Positions 52,421-61,777 of a stretch of 64,000 bases of DNA are shown here, piece by piece; the first letter of the stretch is position 1, and every line of letters starts with the position of its first letter. Source of the stretch: Cupriavidus laharis (GTDB taxonomy: Bacteria > Pseudomonadota > Gammaproteobacteria > Burkholderiales > Burkholderiaceae); assembly GCF_914271435.1 (NCBI RefSeq), contig NZ_CAJZAI010000017.1, positions 1-64,000 of the forward strand, in the 5' to 3' direction. The notes under the pieces were generated by a model. The model ran no database searches, was not told the DNA's origin, and was given only the letters and a program-made list of their open reading frames with translations. A program made the position numbers and the translations under genes.

Positions 52421-52446
52421 CGGATGCGGGGCTGGCCCCGCATCCG
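52421..52446. terminator. Perfect 12-bp GC hairpin after the MetQ-like gene
   Basis: CGGATGCGGGGC and GCCCCGCATCCG form a perfect 12-base stem with a 2-base centre, 10 bases after the stop. The T tract is weak, but the stem strength and position suggest termination or 3' protection of the transcript. Confidence 0.7.
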
Positions 52447-52920
52447 CTTGCCCTTCCAACGGGCAGGCACCCTCCCCAACCCTCGTTCCGCAAGCAGCAA
52501 CCCACATGCAATGGTGGCTCCGCACCACCGTTGTATGCGCACCGCGCCTTGCCGGAAAACAGGGGCCGCAAACGGATGCATGCTACAGTGAGCGTCCTTC
52601 AACGCGAGAGCCCCCTGCATGCCGCGCTGCGCCAATGATTCCACGCTGACACGTGACGGGCTCCCTGGCCGTCACACATGGTGCATCGTGGATCCCCGAC
52701 CGCGCCGGCAACCCCAGGCGATCCCCCCGCGTAGCACAATCTGCCGGCGCCACTGCGACGCATAGGACAGCGGCCCCAAGACAGGCCGCACCCGGCAACT
52801 GAAGCGGCCAGCAAGTGCCGTGGAATCAACTGGCACGCCAGTCCCATCAACCACCCCTGCTGTGCCTGCCATCAAGGTCCTGCGGGACCGCGCCAGTTAC
52901 TCACCTTTTTACATGTGACC
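52447..52920. other. Intergenic region before the acyltransferase
   Basis: A 474-bp GC-rich gap. Short open frames occur on both strands, but none has a ribosome site plus family-like sequence. The acyltransferase promoter is expected here; I could not fix it. No repeat or RNA gene was recognised. Confidence 0.3.
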
Positions 52921-53817
52921 ATGCCTCGACGTCTGCCCTTCCCAAGTAGCACGCTCTCCACGGTGGTACGGCTTGTTGCCGCGCTGCCGTTGCCTGTCGC
53001 GCATGCGGCCGGGCGCATGCTGGGGCGGCTCGTGTACGCGCTGCCGGGCCGATACCGGCGGCACCTGCAGCAGAACGCCATCCAGGCCGGCTTCGCTGCG
53101 CCAGCCTTTGCTCGACAGGCCGCCGGCGAGACCGGTGCCATGATGACCGAACTGGCCCATGTCTGGTTTCGCAGCCAGGACTGCCTCGACAAGGTCATTT
53201 GCGACGACTGGGAGGTGATCGAACGCACCCTGGCGGAAGGCCGCGGGCTCGTCATGCTGACGCCGCACCTGGGATGCTTCGAGTTGGCCGCCCGCTACGC
53301 CGCGGAACGGATCTCGCTGACGATCATGTTCCGGCCCCATCGCAAGGCGTTGTTCCGGGACCTGCTCGATACCGTGCGCGGCGCGTCGAAACTGAAGGCA
53401 GTTCCCGCAACCGCGCAAGGCGTGCGCGCCTTCGTACGCGCATTGCGGCAAGGCGAGGCGGTCGGCCTGTTGCCTGATCAGGCGCCCAAGGGCGATGGCG
53501 TCTGGGTACCGTTCTTCGGCCGCAAGGCCTATACGATCACGTTGCCATGCAAGCTCGCCGCGCAAACCGGCGCGCCGCTCATCATTGCGGCTGGCGAGCG
53601 CCTGCCTGGCGGGCGGGGCTGGAGAATGCACGTAAAGCGCCTGACAGGTCCACTACCGCCGACGGCTGAAGAGCAGGCGGCATGGATCAATGCCGAGGTG
53701 GAAGAAATGGTCCGGCGCTTCCCCGAGCAGTATCTTTGGGGCTACAACCGCTACAAGGTCCCGTCCGGCACGCAGGCGCCCGATGAAAGTGGCGCCAAGG
53801 CTGCCAGTGCATCGTGA
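52921..53817 (+). CDS. Lipid A biosynthesis acyltransferase-like protein (LpxL/HtrB family)
   Basis: This 298-residue protein has the lysophospholipid/lauroyl acyltransferase signature: TPHLGCFELAARYA with the catalytic HxxxxE, followed by RPHRKALFRDLLDTVRG, and LLPDQAPKGDGVWVPFFG. It is probably membrane-associated through a weak N-terminal hydrophobic stretch and adds a secondary acyl chain to lipid A or a related lipid. An ATG at 52921 is preferred to the GTG two codons earlier. It lies apart from other lpx genes. Confidence 0.83.
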   Translation: MPRRLPFPSSTLSTVVRLVAALPLPVAHAAGRMLGRLVYALPGRYRRHLQQNAIQAGFAAPAFARQAAGETGAMMTELAHVWFRSQDCLDKVICDDWEVIERTLAEGRGLVMLTPHLGCFELAARYAAERISLTIMFRPHRKALFRDLLDTVRGASKLKAVPATAQGVRAFVRALRQGEAVGLLPDQAPKGDGVWVPFFGRKAYTITLPCKLAAQTGAPLIIAAGERLPGGRGWRMHVKRLTGPLPPTAEEQAAWINAEVEEMVRRFPEQYLWGYNRYKVPSGTQAPDESGAKAASAS

Positions 53818-53844
53818 CTGCCCGCAGCCCGGCGCATACCCTGC

Positions 53845-54291
53845 CTATTTGAGGTACTTCATCGTCGCAACGCCTGTTGCGACCAGCAGTTCTTCATCCA
53901 GCCAGACTTCGGCGCGCGAAAAGAAGATCGAACGCCCGCGCCGGTCGACCATCCCTTTCGCGGTCAGCAGCCTGCCCGTGCCGTTGCTCAGGAAGTTCGA
54001 AGTCAGCGACAACGTGACGGCATGCAGCGGCGCCTCGCCCGCCGGCGAGTAAAGGCCGGAATAACCGGTCGCAGCATCGAGCAAGGTACAGATGGTGCCG
54101 CCGTGGATCACACGGCTTCGGTTAAGCATGTGCGGGGCGACGTCCAGCTCCAGCTCCACGTAATCGCGGCGCCACTGGGTGATCCTGACACCGGCGCTTT
54201 CCAGTGCCGGGTTATCAAGGCAGAATCCGCGGCTCTCTTCACCGATAACAACGTCCGCGGCGCGGGCGGTCTCTAGGGATTGGTCTTTCAT
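53845..54291 (-). CDS. PaaI-type hotdog-fold thioesterase
   Basis: This 148-residue protein has the hotdog helix motif SRVIHGGTICTLLDAATGYS and the C-terminal AEVWLDEELLVATGVAT strand pair of PaaI-like acyl-CoA thioesterases. The ATG at 54289-54291 (MKDQSLETAR) is chosen. The longer frame upstream has no signal. It converges on the acyltransferase gene. The acyl-CoA substrate is unknown. Confidence 0.82.
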   Translation of the reverse strand: MKDQSLETARAADVVIGEESRGFCLDNPALESAGVRITQWRRDYVELELDVAPHMLNRSRVIHGGTICTLLDAATGYSGLYSPAGEAPLHAVTLSLTSNFLSNGTGRLLTAKGMVDRRGRSIFFSRAEVWLDEELLVATGVATMKYLK

Positions 54292-54703
54292 TTCACAAAT
54301 CGGCGCCGCTCCTGACGGAGGCAAGCGCTTGACAGGCAACAAGGGGGGGTACACCGGGCTGGCCTTCCTGCCACTTTTGGTTGATCGCCAGACACCATGT
54401 GCGGCAGTCATCAGGAAGCGCTGACCCGTTTGCTATCGCACGACAGCAAGGGCGTAACTTGCTGCGATTTGCCCCTCTACGTAAATCTCGATTTCGCGAA
54501 CGGTCCCTTTTGTCCGCATGAATGCTGGTGCAAGAATCCGGCTATCGGCGCCGGCATCAATGTGCCGACGCCCCCTGATAACCGTCCGTCAGCGCCTTCA
54601 GGCACGCCATCACATCGCGCATTTCCACCTCGATCATCAGGGGCTTGTCGCCTGGTTTGCCGCCGAACGGGCTTCCATGCTGATGTTGAACAGAGAACGC
54701 CCT
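54292..54703. other. Intergenic region with a small minus-strand open frame after frnE
   Basis: This 412-bp stretch lies between the thioesterase and the FrnE-like gene. Directly after the frnE stop, the same frame stays open for 48 more codons to 54557 and looks protein-like (SPFGGKPGDKPLMIEVEMRD, then VMACLKALTDGY). It has an internal ATG at 54637 but no clear ribosome site. It may be a small gene, a gene remnant or a lost extension of frnE. The rest shows nothing recognisable. Confidence 0.35.
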
Positions 54704-55354
54704 TTACGCTTTGGACGTTTCAGCGAGTATGTCGCGGATCGCCTGTTCGAAGGCTTCCACCGGTTGTCCACCGGTCACGAGGTAGCGGCGGTTGAAGATG
54801 ATCGCGGGCACGGAATGGATGCCCATTGCCTGGTTCTCCCGCTCTGCCTCACGGACCTCATCGGCATAGTCGTCGCCTTGCAGCACCTGACGCGCCCGCG
54901 CCGCGTCAAGTCCCACGGATTCCGCGACCTCGGCCAGCACGTCATGGCTGCTCGGATCCCTGCCCTCGGCATGGTAAGCCTCCAGCAGTGCCAGCTTGAG
55001 CGGCAGCTGGCGGCCCTCAAGCCCGGCCCAATGCAGCAGCCGATGCGCATCGAAGGTGTTGTAGACGCGCGTACGCGGGCCAAACTTAAAGCCAATGCTG
55101 GCACCACGCTCGCGGATCATCGCCTGGGTCTCGGCAATCTGTTCCGGCGTGCGCCCGTATTTCGTGCCGAGGTACTCGACAATGGCCTCGCCACCCGGCC
55201 CCATGTCGGGATTCAGCTCGAAAGGATGCACGGCAATCTCGGCCTCGACAGCATCGCCGAGGCGCGACAGCGCAAGCCGGAGCGAGGACAGGCCAATGGC
55301 GCACCAGGGGCACGATATATCGGAGACGAAGTCGATGCGGAGCGGTTGGGTCAT
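54704..55354 (-). CDS. DsbA-family oxidoreductase, FrnE-like
   Basis: This 216-residue cytoplasmic thioredoxin-fold protein has CPWC near residue 15 (FVSDISCPWCAIG), the FNTFDAHRLLHWA segment and the C-terminal IHSVPAIIFNRRYLVTGGQP (cis-Pro loop). FrnE-type proteins are disulfide isomerases linked to oxidative stress or polyketide metabolism. It has no signal peptide. It is divergent from the flavin reductase gene. Confidence 0.88.
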   Translation of the reverse strand: MTQPLRIDFVSDISCPWCAIGLSSLRLALSRLGDAVEAEIAVHPFELNPDMGPGGEAIVEYLGTKYGRTPEQIAETQAMIRERGASIGFKFGPRTRVYNTFDAHRLLHWAGLEGRQLPLKLALLEAYHAEGRDPSSHDVLAEVAESVGLDAARARQVLQGDDYADEVREAERENQAMGIHSVPAIIFNRRYLVTGGQPVEAFEQAIRDILAETSKA

Positions 55355-55578
55355 GGTGTTAGTGGCGAACTGTGGAGGAAACGGCCTGATCCGGGATAGC
55401 GGCGACGAACAGGGTAACGCGAATTGCCAGGGCTTGCAGAAGCCAGGTCTCGTCAGAGCCTGCCGGCACGGATTCGTTCATTGCGAGCCCCCGATGGGAC
55501 GAAGCCGTATGCTTGCATATTGCGTTTCGCGAGTAACATCGAACTCGCAAGCGTGGCATGGTTATCGGAGGTGCCCCC

Positions 55579-56121
55579 ATGCGCCAGTTGAAACTGAGCA
55601 AGGCTTTTACCCTGATCGAACCGGGGCCTGTGGTCCTTGTGACAACCCATGACGGGAAGAAGGACAACATCATGACCATCTCCTGGACCATGGTGATGGA
55701 TTTCACCCCGGTGTTTGCCATCACCACAGGCGAATGGAATTACTCCTTCGCAGCGTTGCGCGAAAACAGAGAGTGCGTCATTGCCATTCCCACCGTCGAG
55801 TTGCTGGACAAGGTGGTTGGCATCGGGACGTGCACCGGGGCAGACACAGACAAGTTTTCCACGTTCGGGCTCACACCCGTGCAGGCCGGGCTCGTCAGGG
55901 CACCCTTGATCAAGGAGTGCCTCGCCAACATCGAATGCAAGGTCATCGACATCGTCGAGAATCACGACATTGTTGTGCTGGAGGGGGTCGCCGCATACAT
56001 CGATACCGCACGCAAGGAAAGGCGCACGGTTCACGCGGTTGGTGACGGAACGTTCATTGTCGACGGCCGCAAGATTGACCGGAGGAAGATGATGGCCTCC
56101 AAGCTTCCATCCGGTGTCTAG
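55579..56121 (+). CDS. Flavin reductase-like FMN-binding protein
   Basis: This 180-residue split-barrel protein of the flavin reductase/DIM6-NTAB type has PGPVVLVTTHDGKKDNIMT at the FMN site, TTGEWNYSF and ECVIAIPTVELLDKVVGIGT. It is probably a flavin-dependent reductase partner of a monooxygenase, which is not adjacent. The ATG at 55579 has GGAGGTG 5-6 bases upstream, stronger than the upstream ATG at 55558. Confidence 0.83.
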   Translation: MRQLKLSKAFTLIEPGPVVLVTTHDGKKDNIMTISWTMVMDFTPVFAITTGEWNYSFAALRENRECVIAIPTVELLDKVVGIGTCTGADTDKFSTFGLTPVQAGLVRAPLIKECLANIECKVIDIVENHDIVVLEGVAAYIDTARKERRTVHAVGDGTFIVDGRKIDRRKMMASKLPSGV

Positions 56122-56219
56122 CGATGTCCAGCGTTCGTTGGCCGGCTCTCCCAGGTTGGAATGGCTTCCGGACTGCGAAACCGGGGTATGGCGTCATGGG
56201 TTCCGCGCGGGTTGAGGCG

Positions 56220-57002
56220 CTACGCCATGATATTGACGCCGCCATCTACGTACAGCGTCTCGCCTGACAGCCGACGGGCATAGGGTGTGGCCAGGAATGC
56301 GCACGTAAATCCGACATCCATGACGTCGACCAACTCGCCCAGCGGTGCACGCTGCGCTGCGTCCGCGAGCATCAGGTCAAAATCCTTCAGCCCAGAGGCG
56401 GCCCTGGTCTTGAGCGGCCCCGGCGATATCGCATGCACGCGAATTCCACGAGGCCCAAGCTCATACGCGAGGTAGCGCGACACGGCTTCGAGCGCAGCTT
56501 TTACCGGGCCCATGACGTTATAGTTGGGCACGACCTTGTTGGCACCGTAGTAGCTCATCGTGAACATCGTGCCGCCGTCCCGCATCAGCGGAGCAGCCAG
56601 GCGTGCCATCCGGACGAAGGAATGGCAGGAAACGTCCATCGCTTTGGCGAACCCTTCGGCAGAACAGTTCAGCAGTCCGCCCTGCAGGTCGTCCTTCGGT
56701 GCCCAGGCGACCGAGTGCAGCAGGATATCGAGCTTGCCCCATTTGTCCTGGATCTCCTTGAACAGTGCCTCCATCTCGGCCTGGCTGGATACGTCGAGTG
56801 GGAGGAAGATCGGTGCCTCAAGCTCCTGCGCCACCGGCTCGACATACTGCCTGGCCTTGTCGTTGGCATAGGTGATCGCTACCTCCGCACCCAGCTCGCG
56901 AAAGGCCTTGGCGCAGCCATAGGCGATTGAATGCTCATTCGCGATGCCGCAGACCAGTGCCTTGACATTGGCCAGGATCGGCTGTTGTACCTGAACTGTC
57001 AT
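56220..57002 (-). CDS. fabI: Enoyl-[acyl-carrier-protein] reductase FabI
   Basis: This NADH-dependent SDR-fold reductase performs the last step of fatty acid elongation. The 260-residue product has the FabI motifs GIANEHSIAYGCAKAF, SVAWAPKDDLQG and YYGANKVVPNYNVMGPVKAA, with catalytic Tyr161 and Lys168 in the Y-x6-K spacing. A strong AAGGAGAGG ribosome site precedes the ATG. It is last in the DUF3141-pta-ackA direction, 115 bases after ackA. Whether it is the only fabI or a second copy linked to acyl/PHA metabolism cannot be told from here. Confidence 0.92.
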   Translation of the reverse strand: MTVQVQQPILANVKALVCGIANEHSIAYGCAKAFRELGAEVAITYANDKARQYVEPVAQELEAPIFLPLDVSSQAEMEALFKEIQDKWGKLDILLHSVAWAPKDDLQGGLLNCSAEGFAKAMDVSCHSFVRMARLAAPLMRDGGTMFTMSYYGANKVVPNYNVMGPVKAALEAVSRYLAYELGPRGIRVHAISPGPLKTRAASGLKDFDLMLADAAQRAPLGELVDVMDVGFTCAFLATPYARRLSGETLYVDGGVNIMA

Positions 57003-57117
57003 CTCACCTCTCCTTGGAGATTCGTCTCGCTCCGCGTGCTGACGCCCATGAAACCACCCACCATCACCGTGGCGCCATCGGGAATCATGCGTGCCGCATC
57101 CTCGCTCGAGATGGTCT

Positions 57118-58308
57118 TCATCGCGCCCCCGCGTCGATCAATGCCTTGGTATGCCTGGCGATCATCAGTTCTTCATCCGTCGGGATCACCCATACCGCAA
57201 CCTGCCCGGATGCCTGGCTGATGCGCGCCGCGCCACTGGCATTGGCCGCGGCATCGACCGTTACCCCCAACCAGGCCGCCTGGCGGCACACGCGGTCCCG
57301 GATCACGGCCGCATGCTCGCCAATGCCTGCGGTGAAGACCAGCGCGTCGAGGCCCTGGGCCGCCGCGGCGAGCGAGCCGAGCTCCCGCCCGATACGGTAG
57401 GTGTACAACTCCACCGCCAGGCGGGCGCGCGCTTCGTCGCTGGCGAGCAGCACCCGCATATCGCTCGAGATGCCGGAAACGCCGAGCAGTCCGGACTTGC
57501 GGTAGATCAGGTCCTCGATGTCGCGAGCGTCCATGCCCAGCTCGCTGATCAGGTACAGGATCACCCCCGGATCGAGGCTGCCGCAGCGCGTACCCATCGG
57601 CAAGCCGTCGACCGCGGTGAACCCCATGGTGCTGGCCACGCTGCGTCCGGCCACAAGTGCACACATGCTGCTGCCGTTGCCAAGGTGGGCCACCACGGTG
57701 CGGCCGGCCGCGGCCCCGGCGTCGACACCGGGCAGGACGCTGGCGATGTACTCGTAGGAAAGCCCGTGAAAGCCGTAGCGCCGGATGCCGCGCTCGGTCA
57801 TCGAAGCCGGCAGCGCAAAGGCCTGGGCGATCTCCGGCTGCGCCCGGTGGAAGGCGGTGTCGAAGCAGGCTACCTGTGGCAGCTCCGGCCGCCGTTCGGC
57901 GAGTATCCGGATCGGCTTGAGGTTGTGCGGTTGATGCAAGGGCGCCAGCGGGCAAAGCGTATCCAGCTCTGAAAGAAGTTCTTCGCTTACCAACGCGGGC
58001 TGCGTGAAGCGTACACCGCCATGCACTACGCGGTGCCCCACTCCGACAAGCGTATGGCCTTCGCCATGACCTCGCAGGAAGTCCGCAAGAAAAGCAACGG
58101 CACCGCCATGTCCCAGCTCGGTCCCTTCCCCCCACTGCCTGGCCTCGACTTCCGTGCCGGAGGCATCCGACGCGCGGAAGCTCGGCGACGTGTAGAGGCC
58201 GTCGATGCTGCCCCGCAGGACCAGTTTGAGTGCGTCGCCGTGGGCATCGTAAGCGCAGTACTTCAGGCTCGACGAACCCGCGTTCAGAACAAGGATCACG
58301 TCAGCCAT
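57118..58308 (-). CDS. ackA: Acetate kinase
   Basis: This 396-residue ASKHA kinase makes acetyl phosphate from acetate and ATP, or the reverse. Marks are VLVLNAGSSSLKYCAYDA at the N-terminus, GHRVVHGG, FDTAFHRAQPEIA and FTAGIGEHAAVIRDRVC. The start at 58306-58308 (MADVIL) is four bases after the pta-like stop, so the pair is likely translated together. Acetate kinase and butyrate/propionate kinases are close relatives, so chain-length preference is uncertain. Confidence 0.92.
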   Translation of the reverse strand: MADVILVLNAGSSSLKYCAYDAHGDALKLVLRGSIDGLYTSPSFRASDASGTEVEARQWGEGTELGHGGAVAFLADFLRGHGEGHTLVGVGHRVVHGGVRFTQPALVSEELLSELDTLCPLAPLHQPHNLKPIRILAERRPELPQVACFDTAFHRAQPEIAQAFALPASMTERGIRRYGFHGLSYEYIASVLPGVDAGAAAGRTVVAHLGNGSSMCALVAGRSVASTMGFTAVDGLPMGTRCGSLDPGVILYLISELGMDARDIEDLIYRKSGLLGVSGISSDMRVLLASDEARARLAVELYTYRIGRELGSLAAAAQGLDALVFTAGIGEHAAVIRDRVCRQAAWLGVTVDAAANASGAARISQASGQVAVWVIPTDEELMIARHTKALIDAGAR

Positions 58309-58312
58309 ATCA

Positions 58313-59251
58313 TCACCCCCGTATCTGGCCGGATTCCCGGCGAGCCTTGGCCACCAGCGCTGCCACCGCACATGATGCCAGGCGGGTCATGACAGCGTCG
58401 GCGCGGCTGGTGAGGATGATGGGCACTCGCGCGCCCAGCACGATGCCCGCAGCATCGGCGCCGGCCAGGAATGTCAGGCTCTTGGCGAGCATATTGCCGG
58501 CGTCCAGGTCTGGCACCAGCAGCACGTTGGCCCGCCCGGCCACTGGCGACTCGATCTTCTTGATGCGTGCGGCATCCAGGTTGATGGCATTGTCCAGTGC
58601 AAGCGGGCCGTCGACCACCGCACCGGTTATCTGGTGCCGGTCGACCATCTTGCATAGCGCGGCCGCTTCCACAGTGGACGGCACCTTTGGATTGACCGTT
58701 TCCATCGCCGAGAGGATCGCAACCCGTACTTCCTTGACCTGAAGCGCGTGCGCGAGATCGATGGCGTTCTGCAGGATATCTGCCTTTTCCTCCAGCGTCG
58801 GCGCGATGTTGACGGCGGCGTCGGTAATGATCAGTGCGTCCTCGTGGCCGGGCACATCCATCACGAAGCAGTGGCTGATCCGCCTGGCCGTGCGCAAGCC
58901 GCTATCTCCCCTGACCACCGCCCCCATCAGCTCATCGGTGTGCAAGCTGCCCTTCATCAGGGCCTCGGCCTTGCCTTCGCGAACCAGCCGCACTGCGGCA
59001 GCAGCGGCGGCATGGCTGTGCTCGGCATCGACGAGCGGATACTGGCTGATATCGATCTCATTGGCACGGGCAACCTCTTCGATGCGATCGCGCGGCCCAA
59101 CCAGGATCGGTGCAATCAGGCCCAGCCGCGCTGCCTCTACCGCCCCCTCCAGCGAACTCCGGTCGCAAGGATGGGCGACCGCGGTGGGCGTGGGTGGGAT
59201 GGACTTGCAGTAGTCGATCAAACGCTGATACTTCTCGTGTATGGCATTCAC
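58313..59251 (-). CDS. pta: Phosphate acetyl/butyryltransferase
   Basis: This 312-residue short-form PTA/PTB enzyme converts acyl-CoA and phosphate to acyl phosphate. It has MKGSLHTDELMGAVV, ISHCFVMDVPGHEDALIITD and the C-terminal VPDLDAGNMLAKSLTFLAGA block. It lacks the long N-terminal regulatory domains of enteric Pta. With ackA it forms an acetate or short-chain acyl-phosphate pathway, lying 59 bases after the DUF3141 gene. Confidence 0.9.
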   Translation of the reverse strand: MNAIHEKYQRLIDYCKSIPPTPTAVAHPCDRSSLEGAVEAARLGLIAPILVGPRDRIEEVARANEIDISQYPLVDAEHSHAAAAAAVRLVREGKAEALMKGSLHTDELMGAVVRGDSGLRTARRISHCFVMDVPGHEDALIITDAAVNIAPTLEEKADILQNAIDLAHALQVKEVRVAILSAMETVNPKVPSTVEAAALCKMVDRHQITGAVVDGPLALDNAINLDAARIKKIESPVAGRANVLLVPDLDAGNMLAKSLTFLAGADAAGIVLGARVPIILTSRADAVMTRLASCAVAALVAKARRESGQIRG

Positions 59252-59310
59252 GGGCTTTCTCCTGCGTCACCAGGTTGCTGGTGGTTTCCGGCGGCCGCCG
59301 GCACATGGCA

Positions 59311-61629
59311 CTAAGAGGCGCGCACAAGCGGTACCGCGGCGCGACGCGGCCGGTCAGCCTTGACCGACAGGACCGCTCGGATACGCTCCAGCATCGCGGC
59401 CTGCTCGGCCGTCGGCGCACTACCAAGCAGCCGCTCGTCGACCCTGAGCTTCTCGGCGAGTGCCTGCAGGCGGTCGCGATCGGTCTTGTCACGTAGAAGG
59501 GCTGGCAGCGTCTCAAGCGCCTGCTCCGGCGCGTACAGCGTGATGAGTTCCTGCTGGCCACGAATCCGGCGCCACGCCTCCGGCAGCAGTTCCGGCAGCA
59601 GTTCTGCGTAGTCCGTCACCAGTTCCTTGCGCAGTTCGAGCCTCGACAGCGGCAACGGCTCGCCCTCTCGCTTGAGCAGGCATGCCAGCCGGGCGATAGC
59701 CTCCGCGTAGCCGCCCTGCTCGATCGATGCCAGCGCTGCCTTGACCTCCGGCAGTTCCCGTGGCTCGGTAACCGCCGGCGGACCGGCATGTGACATCTTG
59801 TCCGGCGGAATGAAGGAGAGCAGATTCGCGTACAGGTTAAAGAAGGTGGCTTCCGTCATCGCATCGCGCACGGCACGGTAGGCGTCAAGACCTGCGCTGA
59901 GCATTTCCGCGCCGGCCTGCTCACGCTGCCGCAGGGGATGGTCGGCGTCCAGCGCCTGCCGGTTCGCCCTGACCGCATCGGCAGCGGGGCCCAGCCACGC
60001 CATCCACGGATTCAGGTCCGAGAACGCCCAGTTCTGCATCCGTAGTGGATGGAACTCGCGCAGCATTCGCGCCGTCGCCTCGTTCGACATAGCCTGCACG
60101 TACGGCTGGGCGAAGAGTTCATAGGCGCGCTGGTTGAATTCCGACACGGCAGCCACGGCCTCGAACGGCTTCTCGTCTGCACGCTCGAAGCGGTTGAGCC
60201 TTTTCGCTATCTCTTCGAGCGAATGTTCGTGGAACTCGACCTCGTACTCGACGCCGCTACCAGACTTGCGTTCGTGGATCACCATGCCATAGAGCCCCGG
60301 AGGCAACAGCTCGATGCTCTGCAGCACGGAAACAATCTGCGCGTGCTCCTTCTGCGCGACCTTGCCCGAGACGAAGATGCCGAGGTGGCCGACGTCCTGG
60401 TGCATCATCCCGACGATGACCTGACCTCGGGCCTTGATCTCCTCGGTGCTCCCATAGACATCCACCACCCAGTTGAATGCCTGTTGTGGCGGCGTGATGT
60501 TGTCCCCCATCGAGGCAAACAGCACGATGGGCGCCTTGATGTCGCGTAAATCGAAAGCCTTTCCGCCGGCATCCTTGACATCGCCGCTCCAGAGCTTGTT
60601 GCCCACGAAGAGGTTGCGCGTGATCCATTCGATCTCTTCGCGGTTCATCAGGTAATAGCCGCCCCACCAGTGTTCGAACTCCAGGAAACGCGGCGGCTCG
60701 GTATCGGCCTTGCGGTACAGGTTGTAGTACTTGTCCCACAAGCTGTTGGCGGGGTTCAGGTTCTCGAAATTCTGGACCAGCCAGGCGCCATCGAACTTGC
60801 CATTGCCCAGGTCAGCCGTCAGGGAAGCCAGCCAGGTCCCTCCGAGCAGGCCACCTGAGTAGCGCATCGGGTTATCCCCTTCGCCCTCGCTCCAGGCACC
60901 GCCCCAGTAAGACATCGGCGCGCCGTTGATGACAATGGGGCCGGTGTCGTCCGGATCCGACGCGGCGAGCATCATGGCGGCCCAGCCTCCCTGGCAATTG
61001 CCGATGATGGCCGGCTTCTGGCTGTCAGGATGCAGCGCACGCACCTTCCTGATGAACTGCTGCTCCGCTTCGCACACGTCCAGCAGCGTTTGCCCGGGCT
61101 CCGGATCGCGGAAAAAGATGACGAAATAGACTGGGTGGCCCGCGCGCAGTGCCACGCCAACCTGGGAGTCGTCCTTGAAGCCGCCGATTCCAGGGCCGTG
61201 GCCGGCACGCGGGTCGATGATGACGTAGGGGCGACGACGGTTGTCGACGGTAACGCCCGCTGGCGGTGTAATCCTCAGCAGCGCATAGTTGACCGGCCGG
61301 GCGAAGCTGCGGCCGTCCAGCACGGTTTCGTACTCGAAGTGCAGAACAGGCTTGAGGCCTTGGGCCGCATTCTCAACAAAGTTGTTGCCACGCTGCCTGA
61401 TTGTGTCCCAGAACAGGATGGCACGCTGCATGCCGTCGACCGCGTAGGCATAGTAGTTCATCGGATCCACAGCGGACATCCAGCTTGCGGGCGTCGCTGC
61501 CTCGCCGGCCATGGCTTCCTGCGCGCGATGACTGAATGCCTCCTGCGCATTCTTCAGCCGCTTTTGCAGCACCACGCTCGTCTTGACGCCCACTTCACGC
61601 GCGTGAGCCAACTTCTTTCCTGCATCCAT
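59311..61629 (-). CDS. DUF3141 protein, PHA synthase-like alpha/beta hydrolase
   Basis: This 772-residue protein belongs to the DUF3141 family, related to class I/III PHA synthases. It has an N-terminal PhaC-like part (WMSAVDPMNYYAYAVDGMQR), a lipase-like box AIIGNCQGGWAAMM with a candidate nucleophile Cys212 (GxCxG, as in PhaC), and APIVLFASMGDNITPP near a possible catalytic Asp. The last ~300 residues are a helical extension not found in PhaC. Activity is unproven. As first gene of the pta-ackA-fabI operon it may link acyl-CoA pools to acetate or fatty acid metabolism. Confidence 0.85.
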   Translation of the reverse strand: MDAGKKLAHAREVGVKTSVVLQKRLKNAQEAFSHRAQEAMAGEAATPASWMSAVDPMNYYAYAVDGMQRAILFWDTIRQRGNNFVENAAQGLKPVLHFEYETVLDGRSFARPVNYALLRITPPAGVTVDNRRRPYVIIDPRAGHGPGIGGFKDDSQVGVALRAGHPVYFVIFFRDPEPGQTLLDVCEAEQQFIRKVRALHPDSQKPAIIGNCQGGWAAMMLAASDPDDTGPIVINGAPMSYWGGAWSEGEGDNPMRYSGGLLGGTWLASLTADLGNGKFDGAWLVQNFENLNPANSLWDKYYNLYRKADTEPPRFLEFEHWWGGYYLMNREEIEWITRNLFVGNKLWSGDVKDAGGKAFDLRDIKAPIVLFASMGDNITPPQQAFNWVVDVYGSTEEIKARGQVIVGMMHQDVGHLGIFVSGKVAQKEHAQIVSVLQSIELLPPGLYGMVIHERKSGSGVEYEVEFHEHSLEEIAKRLNRFERADEKPFEAVAAVSEFNQRAYELFAQPYVQAMSNEATARMLREFHPLRMQNWAFSDLNPWMAWLGPAADAVRANRQALDADHPLRQREQAGAEMLSAGLDAYRAVRDAMTEATFFNLYANLLSFIPPDKMSHAGPPAVTEPRELPEVKAALASIEQGGYAEAIARLACLLKREGEPLPLSRLELRKELVTDYAELLPELLPEAWRRIRGQQELITLYAPEQALETLPALLRDKTDRDRLQALAEKLRVDERLLGSAPTAEQAAMLERIRAVLSVKADRPRRAAVPLVRAS

Positions 61630-61777
61630 GCTGCCCTCCGCTAAAGAAGAATTGCTGCAAACCTCCGGGTCAGGAAAGCCCGATCAGGAGCACTGCGGCG
61701 ACACCGTGGCTTCGTGGCCTCCGCTGCAGACACGTCTGGCCCCGACAGCGCTTTACTCAGAATTTGTCGACCGCGCT

